Source: Pseudomonadota bacterium
GTDB lineage: Bacteria > Pseudomonadota > Gammaproteobacteria > Burkholderiales > Nitrosomonadaceae
Assembly: GCA_018240935.1 (NCBI GenBank)
Contig: JAFEEV010000319.1
Coordinates: 1-7,555 of the forward strand
Direction of reading: 5' to 3'
Length of the DNA stretch: 7,555 bases
Part shown: in pieces, positions 1-5,097 of the stretch
Numbering within the stretch: position 1 is the first letter of the stretch
Layout: each line of letters starts with the position of its first letter
Made by a program: the position numbers and the translations under genes
The notes under the pieces: generated by a model
Database searches by the model: none
The model's input: the letters and a program-made list of their open reading frames with translations, nothing else
Told to the model about the DNA's origin: nothing

Positions 1-88
1 GGTAAAACGCAGCACCGGTTTTTTTGTAATCTATCGCTGACGGTATTCGATCGTCACATTCATCATCATGCAGTACTCTTGCTGCGGT

Positions 89-119
89 TTGGTTTTACGC
101 AATCCTCTTTTGGTAAGAT
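89..119 (+). promoter_or_regulatory. Weak promoter candidate for the SMR gene
   Basis: TAAGAT at 114-119 is preceded by TGG (111-113), which gives an extended -10 (TGn). The only -35-like hexamer near it is TTGGTT at 89-94, with a long 19-bp spacer. The element is plausible because it lies about 70 bp before the gene and the extended -10 can compensate for a poor -35. It remains a weak match and is purely inferred. Confidence 0.25.
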
Positions 120-176
120 AACGCGGTTATTTCAATGCGTCCGGTTGCAACCCGGTGCGTGTGACTTTCCAGCTAT

Positions 177-182
177 AGGGAG
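177..182 (+). promoter_or_regulatory. Ribosome binding site that fixes the SMR start
   Basis: AGGGAG at 177-182 lies 8 nt before ATG 191. It overlaps the alternative GTG at 182 and sits only 2 nt from ATG 185, so neither upstream start could use it. This supports ATG 191. Confidence 0.7.
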
Positions 183-190
183 TGATGCCC

Positions 191-523
191 ATGCAACAAT
201 GGATTTTTCTTGCCGTCGCCATCGTCAGCGAAGTGATTGCCACGTCGTTTCTGAAAGCGGCCGAAGGGTTTACCCGTTTGTGGCCGTCGCTGGCGGTGAT
301 CGCCGGTTATTTGCTGGCGTTTTATTTGTTGTCGTTGACGTTGAAAACCATCCCGGTCGGCGTGGCGTACGCGATCTGGTCCGGTGTGGGGATCGTATTG
401 ATTGCGCTGAGCGGTTGGTTGTTTCTCGGCCAAGCGCTGGATACCCCCGCGCTGATCGGTTTAACGCTGATCGTCGCAGGGGTTGCTGTCATCAATGTGT
501 TTTCCGGTACGGTTACACATTGA
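191..523 (+). CDS. EmrE-type small multidrug resistance (SMR) efflux transporter
   Basis: This is an inner-membrane proton antiporter of 110 residues, the same length as E. coli EmrE. That family works as an antiparallel homodimer exporting lipophilic and quaternary ammonium cations. Four membrane segments are seen at about residues 3-21, 33-50, 57-76 and 86-104. With ATG 191 as start, the key EmrE residues fall at the same numbers: Glu14 (the proton/substrate carboxylate), Tyr40, Tyr60, Trp63, and Gly90/Gly97 of the TM4 dimer contact. The stretch GFTRLWPS and the block AIWSGVGIVLI are close to EmrE. In-frame starts at GTG 182 and ATG 185 also exist, but the Shine-Dalgarno sequence at 177-182 fits only ATG 191. 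The motifs point to the EmrE/Qac branch rather than the guanidinium (Gdx/SugE) branch. The actual substrate cannot be read from sequence. The gene stands alone, convergent with the decarboxylase. Confidence 0.93.
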   Translation: MQQWIFLAVAIVSEVIATSFLKAAEGFTRLWPSLAVIAGYLLAFYLLSLTLKTIPVGVAYAIWSGVGIVLIALSGWLFLGQALDTPALIGLTLIVAGVAVINVFSGTVTH

Positions 524-530
524 TGCATCG

Positions 531-1850
531 TCACGCTTTGCCCAGATCGGTTAGAAACTGATCCAGAATTTCTTTCCTGGCGTGCGGCATGATCACGACA
601 TGCGCGTAAGGCGTGAGTTGGCCGCCGCTATTCAGCCGCATGGTCGCCAGCGAGTAGCGGTTCACCACGGCTTCATCGGGTCTCTTGAAATAGATGATGT
701 TCGAGCGGCCGTTCGCCCTTACCGGTTGCAGGTGTGGATAGCGGGCGGTCATTTCTTTCAGCAGATAAGCGGTGTTGTCCAGGACCGCCTTGGCGTCCGC
801 CGCTTGTTGCGCAAGAGCGGATTCCGAGCTGAAGAAATAAAACTCGGCCGGTTTGACGGCGTCGCGCGAACAGGTGATCGTACCGGGCACTTGATGGACA
901 TATTCCGGGTCGTGGATTTTGCTGAACGGCGTCAGGAACGCCTCGAAGTTCGTCCGTGGGGTGATGAATAATCCGGCGGGCGAAGGGAAGCCGAAAAATT
1001 TATGGCACGAGACGGCGATCGAGTCGTAGCGTTGCTGTTTTTTCCCGGTTACTGGATCGGTTGTTTCGTGCAGCAATTCGGCGGCAAAGTTTGTGTGCGG
1101 CAAGTAACCGCCAAACAACGCGGCGTCGAGATGCAGATACGATTCCCGGCCTTTCAGTTTGGCCTGGATGCCGTCGATCGGATCGATCGCGCCCTTGAAC
1201 GTGGTGCCGATGGTGGCGACGACCAGAGCGGGGTGATCGCGATGGACGTTCAATTGCCGTTCCAGATCGTCAATATCCATACTGCCGTCCGGTTTCGTGC
1301 CGACCACGACCCAGTCGAGGTGCAATAAGTCGCGCAGAATCTGGATCGAATAATGCGCTTCCGGCGTGAAGTAGATTTTCGGCATTACACCGGTGCGGCT
1401 GTGCAGAATCGTGCGTCCCATGTAGAGCCCGTGCATGTTGCTGTCGGTACCGCTGTTGCTTAAGAATCCCCAGATATTTTCGCGCGCAAATCCATACACC
1501 GCGCCGAAGCGGTCGATCAGCTCTCTTTCGAACGGATGGCTGTTGAAAGGAATGTGGCTTTGATCGTACGGGTTGCCGACATTGTTAAATGCAAATTGAT
1601 TCAACCCGGCGCGCGCTAGCTCATTGCGCCAGTCGAGGAATGCTTCTGGCAAGGGCGTCATATTGATCGGATAACCGAGCAATTGATCTTTGTGCCGCGC
1701 GAAATCCCGCAGCGCATTCAATGCGCCGGGCGCTTTGGATTGTGAAACATGATGCGCCAGCGGTTGCGCCGCCAGTGCTTGGGGTGAGCATACAGCCACG
1801 AGGGCCGTCGCGCCGGTCATGCTCAGAAATTGGCGCCGGTTCATTAACAT
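531..1850 (-). CDS. Group II PLP-dependent decarboxylase, histidine decarboxylase-like, with Tat signal
   Basis: A fold-type I PLP enzyme of 439 residues, most like bacterial histidine decarboxylases and plant serine decarboxylases. Visible motifs in order are: phosphate-binding SNSGTDSN (131-138), the ring-stacking His166 in EAHYS, Asp242 in LHLDAA, which should contact the pyridine nitrogen, and the Schiff-base Lys284 in SCHKFFGFP. TITCSRD (324-330) matches the TITGSRN region of HDCs. The chemistry is therefore probably amino acid decarboxylation to an amine; the substrate is not established. The N-terminus is unusual for the family. NRRQFL at residues 4-9 is a twin-arginine motif, followed by a hydrophobic stretch (about 10-22) and an ALA-A type cleavage site near 26-28. 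That predicts Tat export of the folded, cofactor-loaded enzyme to the periplasm. ATG 1850 is chosen because AGGAGG lies 8 nt upstream; an in-frame upstream start near 1877 would bury the Shine-Dalgarno sequence. Cys21 does not make a normal lipobox, because Val precedes it. Confidence 0.88.
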   Translation of the reverse strand: MLMNRRQFLSMTGATALVAVCSPQALAAQPLAHHVSQSKAPGALNALRDFARHKDQLLGYPINMTPLPEAFLDWRNELARAGLNQFAFNNVGNPYDQSHIPFNSHPFERELIDRFGAVYGFARENIWGFLSNSGTDSNMHGLYMGRTILHSRTGVMPKIYFTPEAHYSIQILRDLLHLDWVVVGTKPDGSMDIDDLERQLNVHRDHPALVVATIGTTFKGAIDPIDGIQAKLKGRESYLHLDAALFGGYLPHTNFAAELLHETTDPVTGKKQQRYDSIAVSCHKFFGFPSPAGLFITPRTNFEAFLTPFSKIHDPEYVHQVPGTITCSRDAVKPAEFYFFSSESALAQQAADAKAVLDNTAYLLKEMTARYPHLQPVRANGRSNIIYFKRPDEAVVNRYSLATMRLNSGGQLTPYAHVVIMPHARKEILDQFLTDLGKA

Positions 1851-1858
1851 GATTATGG

Positions 1859-1864
1859 CCTCCT
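1859..1864 (-). promoter_or_regulatory. Strong ribosome binding site of the Tat decarboxylase
   Basis: The minus strand reads AGGAGG here, 8 nt before ATG 1850. It places the start so that the twin-arginine motif is 3 residues from the N-terminus, as in typical Tat signals, and argues against the longer upstream reading. A second ATG at 1844 would also keep the signal but has a poorer 14-nt spacing. Confidence 0.8.
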
Positions 1865-1930
1865 GAACAATACACACCTTAGATGCTTGGTCGCGCGTAA
1901 GGTTTCTTCTCGTTCTTGCCGGGGTTTGCC

Positions 1931-1959
1931 TTGAATTGGCGGCGGAACATCGCTATCTT
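1931..1959 (+). promoter_or_regulatory. Sigma-70 promoter candidate for greB
   Basis: TTGAAT (1931-1936) and TATCTT (1954-1959) each match the sigma-70 consensus at 4 of 6 positions and are separated by the ideal 17 bp. Transcription would begin near 1966, giving a leader of about 29 nt before ATG 1995. No equally good promoter was found for the divergent decarboxylase in the same 144-bp gap. Confidence 0.5.
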
Positions 1960-1994
1960 AGTGCTTTTTTCTGCTGCCGGTGACGGTTGTCAAT

Positions 1995-2543
1995 ATGAGT
2001 AAAGCATTTACCAAAGAAAACGAAGACAACGACGAACCCGACGATACGCCGAAATTACCGCAGGGTTTGAAGAACTATATCACCCCGGCGGGGTATCAGC
2101 GGCTCAAGGATGAGTTCGATCAGTTGTGGAAAGTGGAACGCCCGGAGTTGGTTAAAACCATCACCTGGGCGGCTTCCAACGGTGACCGTTCGGAAAACGG
2201 CGATTACATCTACGGCAAACGGCGCTTGCGTGAAATCGACCGGCGCTTGCGTTTTTTATCGAAACGGCTGGATAACGCCGAAGTGGTCGACCCCGCGCAA
2301 CGCGGCGATTGCGATCAGGTGTTTTTCGGCGCCACCGTGACCGTGTGCAATCGCCAAGGCGAGGAACACACCTACAGCATCGTCGGCATGGACGAGGCCG
2401 AACCCGGCCGCGGCCGCATCAGCTGGATTTCACCCCTCGCCAAAGCGTTGCTCAAGGCGCATGAAGGCGATGTGGTGAAGCTGCATACGCCGGGCGGGCT
2501 GGAAGAGCTGGAGGTGGTGGAAATTCGCTACGAAGCGTTGTAG
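1995..2543 (+). CDS. greB: Transcript cleavage factor GreB
   Basis: GreB binds the RNA polymerase secondary channel and stimulates cleavage of backtracked RNA, rescuing stalled elongation complexes. The protein has 182 residues against 158 in E. coli; the excess is an acidic N-terminal tail (about residues 1-22, rich in Glu, Asp and Asn). A coiled-coil hairpin follows (about 30-100), with the tip motif WAASNGDRSENGDY carrying Asp64 and Glu67, the pair thought to help position the catalytic magnesium. The basic run KRRLREIDRRLR is typical of GreB rather than GreA. The C-terminal FKBP-like domain spans about 105-182 and includes VFFGATVTV and the ending TPGGLEELEVVEIRY. ATG 1995 is preferred over an in-frame GTG at 1980. 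It has only a weak GGTGA sequence (1979-1983, 11 nt away), but MSKAFTKE resembles starts of related betaproteobacterial proteins as I recall them. The gene is convergent with the YchJ-like gene and no clear terminator lies between them. Confidence 0.95.
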   Translation: MSKAFTKENEDNDEPDDTPKLPQGLKNYITPAGYQRLKDEFDQLWKVERPELVKTITWAASNGDRSENGDYIYGKRRLREIDRRLRFLSKRLDNAEVVDPAQRGDCDQVFFGATVTVCNRQGEEHTYSIVGMDEAEPGRGRISWISPLAKALLKAHEGDVVKLHTPGGLEELEVVEIRYEAL

Positions 2544-2578
2544 TGCTGGTTCTTGATGCTTCTTATGGATCGATTTCT

Positions 2579-2989
2579 TCAACTGGGCAGAATATCGCCA
2601 TCGACATAAAACCATAGCCCTTCTTCGCGCACAAAGTAGCTGATTTCATGCAGGCGGAAAGCGCGGCCATTGATCTTATAACGTGCGACGAATTCCACAA
2701 TGGCTTGATCCGTAGCGGTTTGTTCATGCCGTTTGATAGTTAATCCCAGCCATTGTTGCGCCGGTTGTCCGGTCAATTCCAGCGGCGCCGGGCGCGTATC
2801 CGGGTGCCAGGTGGACAGCAGATAATCCTCGCGCTGCAAGGTATACGCGCTGTAGCGCGAGCGCATCAGGTTTTCTGCGGTGGCGGCGGTTTCGCCCTGA
2901 TCCAGATAGCGCCCGCAGCAGTTTCCATAGTGCTTGGCGCTGCCGCACGGGCAGGGCAATAGGTTCAAACGGTCGGTTGGGGTATTCAT
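2579..2989 (-). CDS. YchJ/UPF0225-type protein with SEC-C zinc motif
   Basis: A small, probably cytoplasmic protein of 136 residues. The N-terminus carries a SEC-C type zinc motif, CPCGSAKHYGNCCG, with Cys13, Cys15, Cys24 and Cys25 as likely metal ligands (C-x-C-x8-CC). This is followed by the family signature LMRSRYSAY (41-49) and DYLLSTWHP (55-63). The remainder is the NTF2-like fold seen in YchJ proteins, ending near FYVDGDILPS. The molecular function of YchJ is not established; SEC-C motifs in other proteins bind zinc and partner proteins. The frame stays open upstream to about 3946, but that extension is antisense to dinB and has no family resemblance, so ATG 2989 is chosen. No clear Shine-Dalgarno sequence precedes it. 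The gene is divergent from dinB across 42 bp and convergent with greB, with 35 bp between the stops. Confidence 0.88.
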   Translation of the reverse strand: MNTPTDRLNLLPCPCGSAKHYGNCCGRYLDQGETAATAENLMRSRYSAYTLQREDYLLSTWHPDTRPAPLELTGQPAQQWLGLTIKRHEQTATDQAIVEFVARYKINGRAFRLHEISYFVREEGLWFYVDGDILPS

Positions 2990-3018
2990 ATACAATGCGG
3001 TTTGTTCGCCGTGTAATT

Positions 3019-3025
3019 TATCATA
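3019..3025. promoter_or_regulatory. Overlapping back-to-back -10 elements between the YchJ-like gene and dinB
   Basis: On the plus strand, TATCAT at 3019-3024 matches the -10 consensus at 5 of 6 positions. On the minus strand, TATGAT (3025 down to 3020) also matches 5 of 6. They lie inside the 42-bp gap between the two start codons. Good -35 hexamers are missing on both sides. Start sites 7 bp downstream would give the YchJ-like gene a leader of about 24 nt and would put the dinB transcript start at or next to its ATG. This is inferred from position and consensus only. Confidence 0.35.
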
Positions 3026-3031
3026 GTCTGC

Positions 3032-4222
3032 ATGAATACCGTGTTGGCCTCTACAGTGAATCCAATCGATAACCGGCCGCGCCGCATCGCGCATCTGGAC
3101 ATGGATGCGTTTTACGCGTCGGTCGAATTGCTGCGCTATCCGGAATTGCGCGGCTTGCCGGTGGTGATCGCGGGGCGGGATGAACATCAACCGGTGATGC
3201 AAGCGGACGGCCAGCGGCATTTTTTCCGCTTGCGCGATTACGCCGGGCGCGGGGTCATTACCACTGCAACGTATGAAGCGCGCGCGCTGGGGGTACATTC
3301 CGCCATGGGGGTGATGAAAGCGGCGCAACTGGCGCCGGATGCGATTCTGCTGCCGGTGGATTTTGCCGCTTACCGGCATTATTCGCGCTTGTTCAAAGCT
3401 GCCGTTGCCGCTATTGCCGCGCACATCGAAGATTCCGGTATTGATGAAATCTATATCGATTTGACCGATTTGCCGGACGAAACGCTGCCGCTGGGGCAAC
3501 GTATCAAGCAGGCGGTGAAGGAGGCCACCGGGCTTTCTTGTTCGATCGGTATTACGCCGAACAAACTGCTGGCGAAAATCTGCTCCGATCTGGAGAAGCC
3601 GGATGGGTTGACTATCCTGGCTATGTCCGATATTCCGCAGCGTATTTGGCCGTTGCCGGTGCGAAAGATCAATGGCATCGGCCCGAAGGCCGCGAACAAG
3701 CTGGCCTCGCTGGGTATTACCACGATTGCCGAGCTGGCGCGCGCCGAATTGGGTTTTCTGCAAACACATTTCGGACGCAGTTACTCGGCCTGGCTGTATG
3801 AAGTATCGCGCGGTATCGATGCGCGGCCGGTGATTACCAACGCTGAGCCCAAATCGATCAGCCGGGAAACCACGTTTGAGCGCGATCTGCATCCGCGCCG
3901 GGATCGCCAGGAACTTTCGGCCGCATTTACCGCGTTGTGCGTGCAAGTGGCCAGTGACTTGAAACGCAAGGGTTATGCCGGGCGTACTGTCGGTATCAAG
4001 TTGCGTTTTGAGGATTTCCGCACCGTGACACGCGATTTTTCACTTTCCGCGCATACCGCCGATGCGGTATTGATACGCCGCGCCGCGGGAGAGTGTTTAC
4101 GCCGGGTGCCGCTACAGAAGAAAATTCGCTTGCTGGGCGTGAAGGTCAGCGCGCTGTGCGCCGAGGCTGCACTACCGGCGGCTGAGGCTTCCCGTCAGCA
4201 GGAGTTGCCGCTGGTGCTGTAA
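3032..4222 (+). CDS. dinB: DNA polymerase IV (Y-family translesion polymerase)
   Basis: An error-prone polymerase that extends past damaged template bases, docking on the beta clamp. It has 396 residues against 351 in E. coli. The palm begins with HLDMDAFYASVE, giving catalytic Asp23 and steric-gate Tyr28. The second acidic pair is Asp138/Glu139 in SGIDEIYIDLT. The fingers carry TTATYEARALGVHSAM. A helix-hairpin-helix lies at about 211-228 (KINGIGPKAANKLASLGI). The little finger runs from about 272 to 374. The C-terminus has QQELPL (389-394), which fits the clamp-binding pattern QxxLxL seen as QLVLGL at the end of E. coli Pol IV. Extra sequence accounts for the length: about 15 residues before the RRIAHLDMD block and an insert of about 20 at 51-73. 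No Shine-Dalgarno sequence precedes ATG 3032, so the start is the least certain part. A GTG at 3056 is possible but has no better ribosome site. Confidence 0.94.
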   Translation: MNTVLASTVNPIDNRPRRIAHLDMDAFYASVELLRYPELRGLPVVIAGRDEHQPVMQADGQRHFFRLRDYAGRGVITTATYEARALGVHSAMGVMKAAQLAPDAILLPVDFAAYRHYSRLFKAAVAAIAAHIEDSGIDEIYIDLTDLPDETLPLGQRIKQAVKEATGLSCSIGITPNKLLAKICSDLEKPDGLTILAMSDIPQRIWPLPVRKINGIGPKAANKLASLGITTIAELARAELGFLQTHFGRSYSAWLYEVSRGIDARPVITNAEPKSISRETTFERDLHPRRDRQELSAAFTALCVQVASDLKRKGYAGRTVGIKLRFEDFRTVTRDFSLSAHTADAVLIRRAAGECLRRVPLQKKIRLLGVKVSALCAEAALPAAEASRQQELPLVL

Positions 4223-4256
4223 CGCCACCGTCATACCGTTTACATTCCGATGCGAT

Positions 4257-4278
4257 AAAAGACCGCTAAGCGGTTTTA
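4257..4278 (+). terminator. Probable intrinsic terminator of dinB
   Basis: ACCGC (4262-4266) pairs with GCGGT (4270-4274) around a TAA loop, followed by TTTTATTT and preceded by AAAA. The stem is short but GC-rich and is flanked by an A-tract and a T-tract, 39 bp after the dinB stop. The A-tract could extend pairing with the T-run if two bases bulge, and might let it work weakly in the other direction. Confidence 0.5.
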
Positions 4279-4380
4279 TTTCCCATTTTGATTTCTGTTC
4301 GCTCTTATACACTGCAAAATAGCACCAATGGATCGAGTAGCTGCTTTAATCATCAATCGCATCATCACAAAAATTTTAAT

Positions 4381-4386
4381 AAGGAA
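4381..4386 (+). promoter_or_regulatory. Ribosome binding site of the CPBP protease
   Basis: AAGGAA lies 7 nt before ATG 4394, an ordinary spacing that supports this start. The 115 bp upstream, after the dinB terminator, is AT-rich with TTTAAT hexamers at 4345-4350 and 4375-4380, but neither has a recognisable -35 partner. Confidence 0.65.
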
Positions 4387-4393
4387 TTGATCA

Positions 4394-5059
4394 ATGGTTG
4401 ACCGCGCCAATCTGTACCGGATAGCGCCTTTCGGCGCGTATGTTTTTTTCATGATACTGGAAGATGTGCTATTGAAGTTCGGCTGGGAACCGGGCGAACT
4501 GCGCATGCTCTACGCGCTAAAAATAGCAGTGGTCGCCGGTTTGCTGTGGGCGATGCGCAGCGCTTACAGTGAACTACGCTGGCCGTCCGGGGCGGGCTTG
4601 CGTGTCTGTTTTACCGCGCTGGTTGCCGGTATCGTTGTGTTTATCGCGTGGATTAATCTGACGGCGGATTGGATGGTGATGGGAGAATCGGTGGGTTTCG
4701 ATCCGCGCGAAGACGGTGAAATCGACTGGTTTCTGGTGACCGTGCGAATAATCGGCGCGGCTTTGGTGGTGCCGGTGATGGAAGAATTGTTCTGGCGTTC
4801 GTTCTTGATGCGCTGGATTGAGAATCCGGATTTCCTGGCGGTAAATCCCGCGCATGTAGGACTCAAGGCGCTCTGTATTGCGGCAGCGCTATTTGCGCTT
4901 GCGCACAGTTTGTGGCTGGCCGGATTGTTTGCCGGTATCGTTTATAGTGTGCTGTATGTGCGCAGCGGAACCTTGTGGCTGCCGATTCTGGCGCATGCGG
5001 TTACCAATGGGGTATTGGGTATCTGGATCGTAGCAACAGGTAACTGGGGTTTCTGGTAG
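4394..5059 (+). CDS. CPBP-family intramembrane glutamic protease (CAAX protease-related)
   Basis: A 221-residue multi-pass membrane protein of the CPBP/Abi family, related to the Rce1 CAAX protease. About seven hydrophobic segments are seen, near 11-28, 40-56, 71-90, 112-129, 156-172, 174-190 and 194-215. All the family's catalytic motifs are present: EELFWR with Glu130, Glu131 and Arg135; FALAH with Phe167 and His171; and HAVTN with His201 and Asn205. It should therefore be an active protease cutting within or near the inner membrane; its substrate is unknown. The size and the motif spacing (a VPVMEELFWRSFLMRW block, then a LAH and a final HAVTN helix) resemble the CAAX protease-related proteins that often accompany exosortase/PEP-CTERM systems. 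No exosortase or PEP-CTERM protein lies in this window, so that link is only suggested. The gene appears to be a single unit between two terminators. Confidence 0.88.
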   Translation: MVDRANLYRIAPFGAYVFFMILEDVLLKFGWEPGELRMLYALKIAVVAGLLWAMRSAYSELRWPSGAGLRVCFTALVAGIVVFIAWINLTADWMVMGESVGFDPREDGEIDWFLVTVRIIGAALVVPVMEELFWRSFLMRWIENPDFLAVNPAHVGLKALCIAAALFALAHSLWLAGLFAGIVYSVLYVRSGTLWLPILAHAVTNGVLGIWIVATGNWGFW

Positions 5060-5065
5060 AAGAAT

Positions 5066-5097
5066 AAAACTAGTGAGAAAAAATTCTCACTAGTTTT
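5066..5097. terminator. Perfect 14-bp bidirectional terminator hairpin
   Basis: AAAACTAGTGAGAA (5066-5079) and TTCTCACTAGTTTT (5084-5097) are exact inverted repeats around an AAAA loop. The arms begin with A4 and end with T4-T5, so the hairpin has a U-tract on transcripts from either strand. It lies 6 bp after the CPBP protease stop and directly abuts the TGA of the convergent PilZ gene at 5098-5100. It should serve both genes, though its AT-rich base may make it less efficient than a GC-rich stem. Confidence 0.85.

Larger units (their letters stand above)
1..190. other. Leader region upstream of the SMR transporter gene
   Basis: No gene with support lies here. One plus-strand frame is open from base 2 to a TGA at 38-40 and reads VKRSTGFFVIYR before the stop. 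It could be the tail of a gene left of the window, but 12 residues are too few to judge. A T-run at 18-24 lies inside that stretch without a convincing hairpin. A perfect 10-bp palindrome, GGTTGCAACC, sits at 143-152 inside a slightly longer imperfect dyad (CCGGTTGCAACCCGG, 141-155). It could be an operator or a small RNA stem. I looked for guanidine-riboswitch features, since such switches often precede SMR genes, and saw none. Confidence 0.5.

Noticed and set aside
1..190. Guanidine (ykkC-type) riboswitch upstream of the SMR gene
   Set aside because: No paired ACGR-loop hairpins or other recognisable riboswitch core were seen, and the transporter is EmrE-like rather than the guanidinium-exporting Gdx type.
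79..561. A plus-strand open frame (open back to base 1) overlapping the SMR gene in another frame
   Set aside because: The translation is Arg/Cys-rich with no recognisable family, while the overlapping frame is a clear EmrE homologue with a proper ribosome site.
582..1328. Two plus-strand open frames of 129 and 108 codons within the decarboxylase gene
   Set aside because: They are antisense to a well-supported PLP enzyme and have low-complexity Arg/Val/Asp-rich translations.
1841..1852. Lipoprotein signal on the decarboxylase (Cys21)
   Set aside because: The residues before the cysteine are Val-Ala-Val, and a lipobox needs a small residue (Gly, Ala or Ser) directly before Cys; the ALA-A site downstream fits signal peptidase I cleavage better.
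3041..3056. LexA-like box GTGT-N8-ACAG at the start of dinB
   Set aside because: One base differs from the CTGT-N8-ACAG pattern, the spacer is GC-rich rather than AT-rich, and it lies inside the coding sequence; a match this weak is expected by chance.
2579..3946. A 455-codon minus-strand open frame covering the YchJ-like gene and much of dinB
   Set aside because: Only the last 136 codons have family resemblance. The upstream part is antisense to dinB, is Arg/Gln/His-rich as expected of a shadow frame, and adds nothing to the SEC-C protein.
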